Part shown: piece by piece, positions 1 to 9,718 of the stretch
How positions within the stretch are numbered: the stretch's first letter is position 1
Layout: each line of letters opens with the position of its first letter
Assembly: GCA_943330745.2 (NCBI GenBank)
Contig: CALQIX020000004.1
Location: 1-64,000 of the forward strand
Reading direction: 5' to 3'
DNA from: Lishizhenia tianjinensis
GTDB taxonomy: Bacteria; Bacteroidota; Bacteroidia; Flavobacteriales_D; Crocinitomicaceae
Length of the DNA stretch: 64,000 nucleotides
Notes under the pieces: generated by a model
Database searches by the model: none
Told to the model about the DNA's origin: nothing
The model's input: only the letters and a program-made list of their open reading frames with translations
Position numbers and translations under genes: made by a program

Positions 1-2
1 GC

Positions 3-1178
3 CGTGCGAGAGGAAAAAACAATGGATTTAATTCAAATGACGAAAGAGAAAATACATTAAATCAACTTCTTACCGAAATGGATGGGTTTGGTACAAATTC
101 AGGTGTAATTATCTTGGCTGCAACCAATCGTGCAGACGTTTTAGATAGTGCTTTGATGCGTGCTGGTAGATTTGACCGACAAATTTATGTTGACATGCCT
201 GATTTGAACGAAAGAAAAGCAATTTTCCTCGTACACCTGAAACCTTTGAAGTTAGCTGAAGGATTGGATATCGATTTCCTTTCTAAACAAACACCCGGTT
301 TCTCTGGAGCTGATATCGCCAATCTTTGTAATGAAGCGGCGTTAATTGCTGCTAGAAAAGACAAAAAACAGGTTGAAAAACAAGACTTTTTAGATGCTGT
401 TGATCGTATTGTTGGTGGTTTAGAGAAAAAAAATAAAATAATTACCACTGAGGAAAAAGAAGTAATTGCATTTCATGAGGCGGGTCACGCTACTATTTCG
501 TGGTTGTTAGAATTCGCTCATCCTTTAGTGAAAGTTACTATTGTTCCCCGCGGACAATCCCTCGGAGCCGCTTGGTATTTGCCAGAAGAACGAACAATTA
601 CAACTACAGAACAAATACTCGATCAAATGTGCTCGGCTTTAGGTGGTAGAGCGGCTGAGGAGGTGATTTTTGGAAAGATTAGTACTGGAGCACTTTCTGA
701 CCTAGAAAAAGTCACCAAACAAGCGTATGCCATGGTTTCAATTTATGGATTAAACAAACGTGTCGGAAATATTTCTTTCTATGATTCTCAAGGACGTGAT
801 ATGTTTACCAAACCATATTCAGAGGATACAGCTAAAATTATTGACGAAGAAGTGAGTAAACTTATTGAAGGTCAATATCAACGAGCAATTGAAGTTTTGA
901 AAGAAAACAAAGAAAAACTAGAACAATTAGCCAATAAACTGTTAACATCAGAGGTGATATTTAAAGAAGATTTGGAATCTATTTTCGGAAAACGTTTGTG
1001 GGATAAAGAAGAACCAAAAGTAGAAGAAATTGAGGCTGAAATAATTTCTGAAACCACTACCAGCTTACCTCCTTCTGATCAAACTACAGAAAGTGATGAT
1101 CAAGTAATTGATGATTCTTTAGCACAAAGTGAAAAAGATGGGAGTATGGAAGAATCAAATGAATCTCCGAAAGAATAA
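3..1178 (+). CDS. ftsH: ATP-dependent zinc metalloprotease FtsH (5' end outside window)
   Basis: This is the C-terminal part of the membrane-anchored AAA+ protease that extracts and degrades membrane and regulatory proteins. The reading frame is open from the window edge, so the N-terminal membrane segments and Walker A are missing. Visible parts are the end of the AAA domain (LLTEMDGFG, ATNRADVLD, the arginine-finger region RAGRFDRQI), the AAA lid, and the M41 peptidase domain with the zinc motif HEAGH at positions 474-488. The tail after about position 1010 is acidic and low in complexity. It is followed 15 nt later by cdsA and then psd, consistent with a membrane-biogenesis operon. Identity is certain; only the true start is unknown. 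Confidence 0.97.
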   Translation, partial: RARGKNNGFNSNDERENTLNQLLTEMDGFGTNSGVIILAATNRADVLDSALMRAGRFDRQIYVDMPDLNERKAIFLVHLKPLKLAEGLDIDFLSKQTPGFSGADIANLCNEAALIAARKDKKQVEKQDFLDAVDRIVGGLEKKNKIITTEEKEVIAFHEAGHATISWLLEFAHPLVKVTIVPRGQSLGAAWYLPEERTITTTEQILDQMCSALGGRAAEEVIFGKISTGALSDLEKVTKQAYAMVSIYGLNKRVGNISFYDSQGRDMFTKPYSEDTAKIIDEEVSKLIEGQYQRAIEVLKENKEKLEQLANKLLTSEVIFKEDLESIFGKRLWDKEEPKVEEIEAEIISETTTSLPPSDQTTESDDQVIDDSLAQSEKDGSMEESNESPKE

Positions 1179-1193
1179 GAGAAGCTAATTTCT

Positions 1194-2009
1194 ATGTCTA
1201 ATTTGTTAACTAGGGCTATCACGGGTTTTTTCTTTGGTTTAGTCGTAATTGGATCTATTTTACTCGGAGATATTGTTCAGTCTATTGTTTTTGGAGGATT
1301 CCTTATTCTTGGTTTATTGGAATATGCTCGTTTGTTTAAACTCACAGCATATAAACAAATTCCTTCATTAACTGCAGTTCTTGGCATTTCAATTTATTCG
1401 ATTATTGTACTACTGAACAAAGGCTTACTCGAATCTTTAAATTTTTATTATCTCATTTACGCTCTAGTTTTTCTATACTTCCTAATTGAATTATGGAGAA
1501 AACAAGATCAACCGATTGCGAGCCTAGGAATTTTCGTGTTTGGACTCATGTATTTGATTGTTCCGTTTGTTTTAATGAATCAATTAATGGTTGAGGACAG
1601 CAATCAATTCCCTGTGCTGATTGGAATGATTCTACTTATTTGGTCTAATGATACATTCGCTTATTTAACCGGTCGAAAACTAGGAAAAACCCCTCTTTTT
1701 GAACGAATCTCACCTAAAAAGACTTGGGAGGGAACGATTGGAGGAATTTGCTTCACCTTGTTGACTGGTATTCTAATATACTACTTTTCAGAAACTTACA
1801 ACATGTTATTTTGGTTAATTGCTGCATGCATAGTTGCTCCAACAGCAATTTATGGTGATTTATTAGAATCGCTTTTCAAGCGAAGTTTAAACATTAAAGA
1901 TTCTGGTAATATTCTTCCTGGGCATGGAGGAATTCTAGATCGTTTTGATGCCGTGTTATTTACAGTTCCTTTTTTTTATCTTTGGTATATAATTTTTAAC
2001 GATTTATAA
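1194..2009 (+). CDS. cdsA: Phosphatidate cytidylyltransferase
   Basis: The enzyme makes CDP-diacylglycerol from phosphatidic acid and CTP, the branch point of phospholipid synthesis, in the inner membrane. The 271-residue product is highly hydrophobic with about seven to eight predicted membrane segments. It carries SPKKTWEGTIGG in the middle and the family signature near residues 225-252 (KRSLNIKDSG, then PGHGGILDRFD). Size is normal for the family. It lies between ftsH and psd with gaps of 15 and 13 nt, so one transcript is likely; CdsA and Psd act in the same phosphatidylethanolamine pathway. Confidence 0.96.
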   Translation: MSNLLTRAITGFFFGLVVIGSILLGDIVQSIVFGGFLILGLLEYARLFKLTAYKQIPSLTAVLGISIYSIIVLLNKGLLESLNFYYLIYALVFLYFLIELWRKQDQPIASLGIFVFGLMYLIVPFVLMNQLMVEDSNQFPVLIGMILLIWSNDTFAYLTGRKLGKTPLFERISPKKTWEGTIGGICFTLLTGILIYYFSETYNMLFWLIAACIVAPTAIYGDLLESLFKRSLNIKDSGNILPGHGGILDRFDAVLFTVPFFYLWYIIFNDL

Positions 2010-2022
2010 AACCCGTATCGAA

Positions 2023-2685
2023 ATGAAAATTCACAAAGAAGGATTTAAAATCATATTTATAACCGTCGTTATATGCTCTATCATTGAAACTCTATTTTTA
2101 TATTTTGGGCTAAATTCATGGACCAATATTTCATTAATTACCCTAAGTTTAATTCCAGTAGGTATCTTCATATTGGTGGTTCAATTCTTTCGATTACCTG
2201 CAAGAAAAAACAACTATGAAGATGGAATAGTCATTTGTCCTGCGGATGGAAAGGTGGTGGTTATTGAGGAGGTTGAAGAAACAGAATATTTTAAAGATCG
2301 CCGCATACAAATTTCTATTTTCATGTCCCCTTTAAATGTTCATGCCAATTTCAATCCTGTTTCTGGTGAAATTCAATATGCCAAATATCACCCAGGAAAA
2401 TTTTTAGTTGCGTGGCATCCAAAAAGTAGTACAGACAATGAACGAACGACAATTGTTACTAAAACAACGAGTGGTAAAGAAGTATTATTTAGACAAATTG
2501 CGGGTGCATTAGCCAGAAGAATCTGTTACTATGTAAAATCTGGTCAAAAAGTAGTGGGTGGTCAAGAATTCGGGTTTATAAAATTTGGGTCAAGAATTGA
2601 CCTATTTTTACCACTTGACGCAACCATCAATGTTCAACTTAATCAAAAAGTAAAAGGTCAGCTTACAAAAATTGCTGATTTATAA
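2023..2685 (+). CDS. psd: Phosphatidylserine decarboxylase proenzyme (short form)
   Basis: The product decarboxylates phosphatidylserine to phosphatidylethanolamine. It is made as a proenzyme that cleaves itself to create a pyruvoyl group. At 220 residues it is the short form found in Bacteroidota and archaea. Two hydrophobic segments lie at the N terminus (about residues 8-50). The catalytic domain contains SIFMSPLNVHANFNP, and the self-cleavage site is KFGSRID, predicted between Gly189 and Ser190. It is the last gene of the ftsH-cdsA-psd run; topA downstream has its own promoter. Confidence 0.95.
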   Translation: MKIHKEGFKIIFITVVICSIIETLFLYFGLNSWTNISLITLSLIPVGIFILVVQFFRLPARKNNYEDGIVICPADGKVVVIEEVEETEYFKDRRIQISIFMSPLNVHANFNPVSGEIQYAKYHPGKFLVAWHPKSSTDNERTTIVTKTTSGKEVLFRQIAGALARRICYYVKSGQKVVGGQEFGFIKFGSRIDLFLPLDATINVQLNQKVKGQLTKIADL

Positions 2686-2731
2686 TAATTCATCAAATTA
2701 AAAGTGATTTAAAAAAAATAAAAAATCATTT

Positions 2732-2763
2732 TTTGACTTTAGAAAAATTTAAAGTTACTTTTG
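2732..2763 (+). promoter_or_regulatory. Bacteroidota-type promoter of topA
   Basis: TTTG at 2732-2735 and TACTTTTG at 2756-2763 (consensus TAnnTTTG) are separated by 20 nt, matching the -33/-7 elements of the Bacteroidota housekeeping sigma factor. A start near 2767 would give a leader of about 25 nt before the topA ATG. Confidence 0.65.
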
Positions 2764-2791
2764 CAAACTTAATTTTTAACAATCCCTGAAT

Positions 2792-5113
2792 ATGGCAAAG
2801 AATCTGGTTATCGTCGAATCTCCTGCAAAAGCAAAAACCATAGAAGGATATTTGGGGAAAGATTACGTGGTGAAATCAAGCTTTGGCCACGTCAGAGATT
2901 TGCCGAAAAAAGGATTGTCTATTGACCTCGAGAATAACTTCCACCCCAATTACGAGGTATCCACTGACAAAAAACAATTGGTCAGTGAATTAAAAAAACT
3001 TGCTGCTGCTGCTGATACAGTTTGGCTAGCAACCGATGAGGACCGCGAAGGAGAGGCTATTTCATGGCACTTATTTGAAGCATTAAACCTTGAAAAAAAA
3101 GACACAAAAAGAATAACATTCAATGAAATTACCAAAACTGCAATTTTAAAAGCAATTGATAATCCACGCAAAATAAATAAGGAATTAGTAGATGCTCAGC
3201 AAGCTCGACGTGTTTTAGATCGAATTGTTGGGTTTGAACTTTCACCTGTTTTATGGAAAAAAGTTCGTCCTAGTTTATCTGCTGGTCGTGTTCAATCTGT
3301 TGCAGTAAGATTGATTGTTGAACGTGAAAAGGAAATTGATCAACACAATTCGAAAAACTTTTTTAAAGTAGTTGGTAATTTTAAAGTTAAAAATGGCATA
3401 ATAAAAGCTGAATTAGACGAGCAATTGAAGGCTCAAACTGAGGCTCAAACATTATTAGAAGATTTAAGAACTGCTTCATTTTCTATTTCTGATATTCAAC
3501 AAAAACCAGCAACGAAAAGTCCATCCTCTCCATTCACAACTTCAACACTTCAACAAGAAGCTAGTTTGAAACTCGGATTTTCTGTTTCACGAACAATGTC
3601 AGTAGCTCAACGTTTGTATGAATCAGGTAAAATAACCTACATGAGAACGGATTCAGTCAATTTATCGGATACAGCCGTTGAAGGAGCGAAAAATGCGATT
3701 CTATCCATGTTTGGTGAGAATTATTCAAAACCTACGAAATACAAAAATAAAAACGCCAATGCTCAAGAGGCTCACGAAGCAATTCGTCCAACTGACTTTA
3801 CTATTTCCACGATTGAAGCAGAACGCGAAGAACAAAAATTATATGAGTTAATCTGGAAAAGATCAATCTCGAGTCAGATGGCTCTCGCACAGTTGGAGCG
3901 AACGACCATGAAAATCGGAAATTCTAATACAAAAGACACATTTACAGCAAGAGGAGAAGTAATTCGTTTCGATGGATTTTTGAAAGTCTATATGGAATCT
4001 ACGATGGATGACGAAGATGAAGATCAAAATACCGAAGGCATATTACCTGCTGTTATTATTGGTGAAGCCGTTCAACGAAATGAAATTAGTGCTACAGAAC
4101 GATTTTCAAGACCCCCAGCGCGCTACATGGAGGCTTCGTTAGTTAAAAAATTGGAGGAATTAGGTATCGGAAGGCCATCTACATATGCTCCAACAATTTC
4201 TACCATTCAAAAAAGAGGATACGTTGAGAAAATAGAACGAGAGGGAGTTGAAAGAAAATTTGCTGTTATTACTTTATCAAATAACGAAATTGAAACAATT
4301 ACTAAATCGGAAATAACGGGTAAAGATAGAAATAAACTTACCCCAACAGATATTGGTGTTGTTGTTACCGACTTTTTATGTGAGCATTTTTCACGTATTA
4401 TGGACTATCAGTTCACAGCTAAAGTGGAAGAAGAATTTGATCATATCGCACAAGGATTAGAAACTTGGACAGATATGATTCGGTCATTTTACGATCCTTT
4501 TCATCAAAATGTGACTCATACCTTGGAAACATCTGAAAGAGCCACAGGAGAAAGAGAATTAGGCATTGATCCAAAAACGGGCAAACGTGTTTCTGCGCGA
4601 ATTGGTCGCTTTGGGCCTATGATTATGTTAGGAGGAGATGAAAAAGAAGAGGGCGAAAAACCATCTTATGCTTCGTTGAAAAAAGATCAATCCATTCAAA
4701 GTATTACGTTAGAAGAAGCTTTAGAACTTTTTAAATTACCAAGAACTATTGGTGAACATGAAGGCGAGGTTGTAAAGGCAAATAGTGGTAGGTTTGGTCC
4801 TTATGTGCAAATTGGGAAGGTTTTTGTTTCGATTCCTAAAGAAGAAGATCCGATGACTATTACCTTTGAGCGGGCTGTTGAACTAATGGAAAACAAAAAG
4901 GTAGCGGATGCTTCTAAGGTTCTTAAAACGTTTTCTGAAAGAGAAGATATACAAATTTTAGATGGCAGATGGGGAGCCTATTTAAAAATTGGGAAAAATA
5001 ATTATAAATTACCTAAGGGAACTGAAATTGAAACTCTTGAAATGGATAAATGCCTTGAAATGGCTGCTGAACAAGACAAAGCGCCTAAGAAAAAACCATT
5101 TAAAAAGAAATAA
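2792..5113 (+). CDS. topA: DNA topoisomerase I
   Basis: This type IA topoisomerase relaxes negative supercoils by passing strands through a transient single-strand break. The 773-residue product starts with a Toprim domain (VIVESPAKAKTI at residues 6-17, DEDREGEAISWH near residue 82). The catalytic tyrosine is Tyr283 in ITYMRTDS. The C terminus has no cysteine zinc ribbons. Instead it has repeats of the Toprim C-terminal type (RIGRFGPMI, NSGRFGPYV, DGRWGAYLKIG) and ends in a lysine-rich tail. It is transcribed from its own promoter and converges on a polyprenyl synthase gene whose stop codon is only 5 nt away. Confidence 0.97.
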   Translation: MAKNLVIVESPAKAKTIEGYLGKDYVVKSSFGHVRDLPKKGLSIDLENNFHPNYEVSTDKKQLVSELKKLAAAADTVWLATDEDREGEAISWHLFEALNLEKKDTKRITFNEITKTAILKAIDNPRKINKELVDAQQARRVLDRIVGFELSPVLWKKVRPSLSAGRVQSVAVRLIVEREKEIDQHNSKNFFKVVGNFKVKNGIIKAELDEQLKAQTEAQTLLEDLRTASFSISDIQQKPATKSPSSPFTTSTLQQEASLKLGFSVSRTMSVAQRLYESGKITYMRTDSVNLSDTAVEGAKNAILSMFGENYSKPTKYKNKNANAQEAHEAIRPTDFTISTIEAEREEQKLYELIWKRSISSQMALAQLERTTMKIGNSNTKDTFTARGEVIRFDGFLKVYMESTMDDEDEDQNTEGILPAVIIGEAVQRNEISATERFSRPPARYMEASLVKKLEELGIGRPSTYAPTISTIQKRGYVEKIEREGVERKFAVITLSNNEIETITKSEITGKDRNKLTPTDIGVVVTDFLCEHFSRIMDYQFTAKVEEEFDHIAQGLETWTDMIRSFYDPFHQNVTHTLETSERATGERELGIDPKTGKRVSARIGRFGPMIMLGGDEKEEGEKPSYASLKKDQSIQSITLEEALELFKLPRTIGEHEGEVVKANSGRFGPYVQIGKVFVSIPKEEDPMTITFERAVELMENKKVADASKVLKTFSEREDIQILDGRWGAYLKIGKNNYKLPKGTEIETLEMDKCLEMAAEQDKAPKKKPFKKK

Positions 5114-5118
5114 ATTGA

Positions 5119-6084
5119 TTAGTGTTCCCTGTTAAATAAATAATTGACCATTTCCATTATGGTTGATTTATCATTAGCAGTTTCAATAGAATTTAACAAA
5201 TCTAAAGCGTGTTGATAATATTCAGCTAAATAATTTGCTGTTTCCTCCCGCACATTAAGTTTTTCATAAATATCTTGAACTGCTACGACTTTTAACTCAG
5301 GATTTGGCTCACTTTTAATTGCATTCAATTGTTTCTTTAAATCACCCTTTGCATTCTTTTCTGCGATCAAATAAAGTAATGTTTTTTTATTTGATTTTAC
5401 ATCTCCTCCAACTTGTTTACCAACCTTTTCAGGATCACCATATAAATCTAAAAGATCATCTTGAATTTGAAAAGCAATGCCTAGACTCACTCCAAAATCA
5501 TAGATTTTCCTTCTGTTTGAAAGTGAATCATTCGAAACAATAAAACCAAATTCTAGTGCACATCCCAATAAAACAGATGTTTTCAATCGAATCATTTCAA
5601 TGTATTCATCAACAGTAACAACTTCACGCGTTTCGAAATCCATGTCCATTTGCTGACCCTCACATACCTCAATAGCAGTCTTATTAAACAATGTAAGTAA
5701 TTCAGGAATATGTTGACTTTTCTGCTTCGCCAAAAGTTGATATGCCTTTACCAATAGAACATCCCCAGAAAGTATGGCTATATTCGAATTCCATTTTTCA
5801 TGAACTGTGACTTTTCCTCTTCGAATTGGAGCGGCATCCATAATATCATCATGTATCAATGAAAAATTATGAAATACTTCTATTGCCAATGCACAATTAA
5901 TGGCATCTTCTTTTTTGACTCCTCCAAGTTCCGTTGCGAGCAATGTTAATACCGGTCGCAATCTTTTACCCCCAATCCTTAAAAAATAATTTAAAGGATC
6001 ATAGAGATTAACTGGAGATGAAGGGAAATTAATTTTAATTATTTCCGATTCAATCAGTTGGCTTAATTTTATTAGTTCACTCAT
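5119..6084 (-). CDS. Polyprenyl (isoprenyl) diphosphate synthase
   Basis: This trans-isoprenyl diphosphate synthase condenses isopentenyl diphosphate onto an allylic diphosphate; products of this class feed quinone or carotenoid synthesis. The 321-residue, all-helical protein has both aspartate-rich motifs: DDIMD followed by [11 protein letters not shown], and DDLLD followed by [15 protein letters not shown]. Chain length cannot be deduced, so I give no symbol. The start overlaps the stop of rfbA by 4 nt (ATGA), which implies translational coupling even though the functions look unrelated. Confidence 0.93.
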   Translation of the reverse strand: MSELIKLSQLIESEIIKINFPSSPVNLYDPLNYFLRIGGKRLRPVLTLLATELGGVKKEDAINCALAIEVFHNFSLIHDDIMDAAPIRRGKVTVHEKWNSNIAILSGDVLLVKAYQLLAKQKSQHIPELLTLFNKTAIEVCEGQQMDMDFETREVVTVDEYIEMIRLKTSVLLGCALEFGFIVSNDSLSNRRKIYDFGVSLGIAFQIQDDLLDLYGDPEKVGKQVGGDVKSNKKTLLYLIAEKNAKGDLKKQLNAIKSEPNPELKVVAVQDIYEKLNVREETANYLAEYYQHALDLLNSIETANDKSTIMEMVNYLFNREH

Positions 6085-6944
6085 TTATCAAGAAGATTCA
6101 ATAGATAAGAGCCGTATCCACTTTTGACAAGTGGTTCGGCAATTTGTTTTAATTGATTTTTATTGATGTACCCATTTCGATATGCAACCTCCTCAATACA
6201 ACCAATCTTCAATCCTTGACGTTCTTCTATCACTTGAACAAATTGTCCTGCCTGCATTAAAGATGAAAAAGTTCCTGTATCTAACCAGGCTGTTCCTCTA
6301 TCTAAAACTGCTACCTTTAATTTTCCTTGTTTTAAATATTCCGCATTTACGTCCGTAATTTCATATTCCCCACGTGCTGAAGGCTTCAAGTTTTTTGCTA
6401 CATCAATAACGGAATTATCATAAAAATAAAGTCCTGGTACAGCATAATTTGATTTTGGTACCGCAGGTTTTTCTTCAATAGATATTGCATTCATAGAAGA
6501 ATCAAACTCAACCACGCCGTATCGCTCAGGATCACTCACATGGTAAGCATAAACAACTCCACCTGTTGGATCATTATTTTCTTTCAATAAAGTATCCATG
6601 CCAACACCATAAAATATATTATCGCCTAAAATAAGGGCAACTTTATCGTCTCCTATAAATTCTTCCCCAATAACAAAAGCTTGGGCCAAGCCATTCGGAA
6701 TTTCTTGCACAGCATAAGAAAACCTACAACCAAGCTCATGGCCATTACCTAGTAACTTTTCAAAATTCGGTAAGTCGTGAGGAGTAGAAATTATTAATAT
6801 TTCTGTGATTCCTGCACTCAATAAAATAGAGAGCGGGTAATAAATCATTGGCTTATCATAAACAGGCATTAACTGTTTACTTACTGCAAGTGTTAAAGGA
6901 TGTAGGCGTGTACCAGATCCACCGGCTAAAATAATTCCTTTCAT
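6081..6944 (-). CDS. rfbA: Glucose-1-phosphate thymidylyltransferase
   Basis: The enzyme makes dTDP-glucose from glucose 1-phosphate and dTTP, the first step toward dTDP-L-rhamnose and related deoxysugars. The 287-residue sequence opens with the nucleotidyltransferase motif [16 protein letters not shown] and [13 protein letters not shown], and keeps [10 protein letters not shown] and the EEKP region. The length is typical. No rfbB, rfbC or rfbD lies in this window, so the rest of the pathway must be elsewhere. It is coupled by a 4-nt overlap to the polyprenyl synthase downstream. Confidence 0.95.
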   Translation of the reverse strand: MKGIILAGGSGTRLHPLTLAVSKQLMPVYDKPMIYYPLSILLSAGITEILIISTPHDLPNFEKLLGNGHELGCRFSYAVQEIPNGLAQAFVIGEEFIGDDKVALILGDNIFYGVGMDTLLKENNDPTGGVVYAYHVSDPERYGVVEFDSSMNAISIEEKPAVPKSNYAVPGLYFYDNSVIDVAKNLKPSARGEYEITDVNAEYLKQGKLKVAVLDRGTAWLDTGTFSSLMQAGQFVQVIEERQGLKIGCIEEVAYRNGYINKNQLKQIAEPLVKSGYGSYLLNLLDK

Positions 6945-6961
6945 GTAATTTACTTTGAGAC

Positions 6962-6969
6962 CAAAAGTA
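6962..6969 (-). promoter_or_regulatory. Candidate -7 box for rfbA
   Basis: Read on the minus strand, this is TACTTTTG (TAnnTTTG), 17 nt before the rfbA ATG, predicting a leader of about 13 nt. I see no clear -33 TTTG at the right distance. Confidence 0.4.
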
Positions 6970-7002
6970 ATTCAAAAGAAATTAAATCTAAAGAAGGATT
7001 GC

Positions 7003-9651
7003 TTATTTTTTTGGAATATCTTCTTCGCCCTCCTTATCTGTTATTAACTGAAGAGAAGACCAGTCAATATCATAATCTTCGTCGTAGGCGTCAAAATAAG
7101 GTTCTTTGAACGACTTGATATTTATAAATCGATCGAGTGTCAGTAACAAAGAAGGAAGCACTACTAAATTCGTAATCATTGCCACCAAGAGAGTTACAGA
7201 AATCAATAATCCAAGTGCTTGTGTTCCACCAAACTGAGAAAATAGAAATACTGAAAATCCGCAATATAAAACGATTGAAGTATAAAACATACCAAGTCCA
7301 GATTCTTTGATAGCAATAAGAACGCATTCTTTTAAATTCCATTTTTGCGTCTTTAATTCCTGACGATATTTGGCCAAATAATGAATCGTGTCATCAACTG
7401 AAATTCCGAAAGCTATACTAAAAACTAATAGAGTAGATGGTTTTAAGGGAACCCCGAAATAACCCATGATTCCTCCGGTTATAACTAGCGGTATTAAATT
7501 TGGAATCATTGAAATAACCACCATTCGCCAGGACCTAAATAACAAAGCCATTAATACTGCGATAGAAACGATTGCAAAAATAAGACTCGAAAATAGGTTA
7601 TTCACTAAATACCTTGTACCGTCTGCAGCAACAACCGAGGTGCCAGTAAATGTAACACCATAGTATTGATTGTCAATCACTTTCCTCAAGTTAGAATTAA
7701 AGTCTGGCTTAGCATAATACGATTTCAGAAGTATTTCATTTGTATCCAGTTGAGTTTCAAGATCAGGATTCCCTTTAGAAATTAAGGACACATATGAATT
7801 TCTTATTTCATTGTAATTCATCATGATTGTATCGATGTAATTTCTTTTTCCAGCAGTTATTTCTTTTAGATATCTTTCCCAATTACTTTTGTCAGGATTC
7901 ATGACTGCATCAATTTTCTTCGCCCAAATATCGCGATAACTTAATACTTCATAGGATCCTAAATCCTTGATTTGACAGCGAATTCTAAGAATAGTTGAAG
8001 AAGTATCAACCAATTCTTTCATCGACATCCCCTGATTGGAGGGATTGTTTAAATTAAACTGATCAATGTATTTTTTTATTCTCCCTTTTTCATTGTTACT
8101 AAATAAGGTAAAACTGTTTGTGTCATTTCCGTAATATGACATATTAACAAATTTGACTAAGTCTACCACTGATATTGACTTAGAAAATAAGCTGTCCTTA
8201 TTTATTAATTGTTGAACCGAATCAACCCTTTCCAAGGTAGTATTGTTTGTTGCACTGAATAACCTACCTTTTGTTTTATAATTAATCATAATTTCGAAAG
8301 GAATGGACCCTCCAAAATTATTTTCCAAAAATAACATATCCAATTTCAAGGGATCCTTTGATGGTAAATCACTGGTTAAATTCCCTGTTGTTTTAATTTT
8401 TGTTATACCATAAAACCCAATAATAACTAAAATTGCACTTACGACATACACCCAATTTCGCTTATATTGAGTAACATATAGAACAAATCCGATAATTCCT
8501 CGCGCAAATTTCCTGTCTAAATGTTTTAAATGCCTTGCTTTGGGTTGTGGTGTAAATGAACTAATGATTGGTAGAATGGTCAAAGAAAGCACGAAAACCA
8601 TCATTATATTGATAGAGGCAGCAATACCAAACTCCATCAATTTTTCTGAATTCGTAAAGATAAAAGTCCCAAAACCTAAAGCTGTGGTAAAATTAGTCAT
8701 GAACGTAGCTGTACCAATTTTTTGGATAACGCGCGAAAGAGCTTTAATTTTATTTCCATGTTCTTTTACCTCTTGATGAAATTTAGTGAGTAAAAACACG
8801 CAATTTGGTACGCCTATGACGATCATAAGTGGCGGAATTAACGCCATCAAAGGAGATAATCTATATTCTAAAAACCCGATGACTCCCATTGCCCAAATAA
8901 CGCCAATAGCAACCACAATGAGAGAAATTGCAACCACTCGAAAGGATCGGAAAAACACATACAGCAACAGAGAAGTAACGAACATAGAAATCCCAATAAA
9001 AAGGAACATTTCGCCTTGAATACGGGAGGCAATAACGATTCTCAAATAAGGTAATCCAGCAATATGTATTTTACCCAAATGTTTTTCATAGGTCCGAGCA
9101 AGATTTTCAATTTTATAGACTAAGGGCCATTTCGTCTTATCTTTTAGAACCTCATCATTAATGCGCACCATCATCAAGGAGACATTTGAACTCCTATTAA
9201 AAAGGAGATTATTGAATGCTGGGTTACCTCGAATTTGATTTTTTATAGAATCAATTGACTTATTTTCGTCATAAATTTTATCAAGTTTGAATTTTTGATT
9301 TACAGTATCGTTTAACAAGCAATACAATGTTGCCTCTGATTCTCTACCTTCCACACCATCCATCCCAAGAATCGAATCACCCAACTCCTTCCATTTCTTG
9401 AAATTCTTCTTTGTGAACAATGAATCTGTTTGAATGGCAATAACCATGGTGTTCCCATCTTCACCAAATCGTTTTTTAAAAGCTTCGTAATTTTGATTTG
9501 TTTCGCTATCCTTTGGTAAAGCAAGTCCATACTTATTTTCCAGCTCAATACTTGTGAAAGCATGGTAACCAAAAAACACTGTTAATAGTGTAATTATTCC
9601 GATTATAAAAAATCGATTTCGAAGAATGTAGTTTGCAATAAATAGCCACAT
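7003..9651 (-). CDS. RND-superfamily (MMPL/patched-like) exporter
   Basis: This 882-residue integral membrane protein has the layout of the RND superfamily. One N-terminal membrane helix (about residues 12-30) is followed by a large periplasmic domain, then a block of about five helices with a sterol-sensing/MMPL look. The arrangement then repeats: a second periplasmic domain from about residue 430 and a second helix block from about residue 690 with GISVDDTIHYLAKYR. Such proteins are proton-driven transporters, often of lipids or hydrophobic molecules; the substrate cannot be read from the sequence. There are no adjacent membrane-fusion or outer-membrane partners, so a classical tripartite pump is unlikely. 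The C terminus is acidic. Confidence 0.88.
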   Translation of the reverse strand: MWLFIANYILRNRFFIIGIITLLTVFFGYHAFTSIELENKYGLALPKDSETNQNYEAFKKRFGEDGNTMVIAIQTDSLFTKKNFKKWKELGDSILGMDGVEGRESEATLYCLLNDTVNQKFKLDKIYDENKSIDSIKNQIRGNPAFNNLLFNRSSNVSLMMVRINDEVLKDKTKWPLVYKIENLARTYEKHLGKIHIAGLPYLRIVIASRIQGEMFLFIGISMFVTSLLLYVFFRSFRVVAISLIVVAIGVIWAMGVIGFLEYRLSPLMALIPPLMIVIGVPNCVFLLTKFHQEVKEHGNKIKALSRVIQKIGTATFMTNFTTALGFGTFIFTNSEKLMEFGIAASINIMMVFVLSLTILPIISSFTPQPKARHLKHLDRKFARGIIGFVLYVTQYKRNWVYVVSAILVIIGFYGITKIKTTGNLTSDLPSKDPLKLDMLFLENNFGGSIPFEIMINYKTKGRLFSATNNTTLERVDSVQQLINKDSLFSKSISVVDLVKFVNMSYYGNDTNSFTLFSNNEKGRIKKYIDQFNLNNPSNQGMSMKELVDTSSTILRIRCQIKDLGSYEVLSYRDIWAKKIDAVMNPDKSNWERYLKEITAGKRNYIDTIMMNYNEIRNSYVSLISKGNPDLETQLDTNEILLKSYYAKPDFNSNLRKVIDNQYYGVTFTGTSVVAADGTRYLVNNLFSSLIFAIVSIAVLMALLFRSWRMVVISMIPNLIPLVITGGIMGYFGVPLKPSTLLVFSIAFGISVDDTIHYLAKYRQELKTQKWNLKECVLIAIKESGLGMFYTSIVLYCGFSVFLFSQFGGTQALGLLISVTLLVAMITNLVVLPSLLLTLDRFINIKSFKEPYFDAYDEDYDIDWSSLQLITDKEGEEDIPKK

Positions 9652-9679
9652 AATGTTACAATCGAAATAGTTTGATTTG

Positions 9680-9687
9680 CAAAGTTA
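9680..9687 (-). promoter_or_regulatory. Candidate -7 box for the RND exporter gene
   Basis: On the minus strand this reads TAACTTTG followed by CAAA, the extended TAnnTTTGCA form common in Flavobacteriia. It lies 28 nt before the ATG. No convincing -33 element was found. Confidence 0.45.
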
Positions 9688-9718
9688 ATAAAATCAAGCT
9701 TATTTAGGGTGTTTTTGA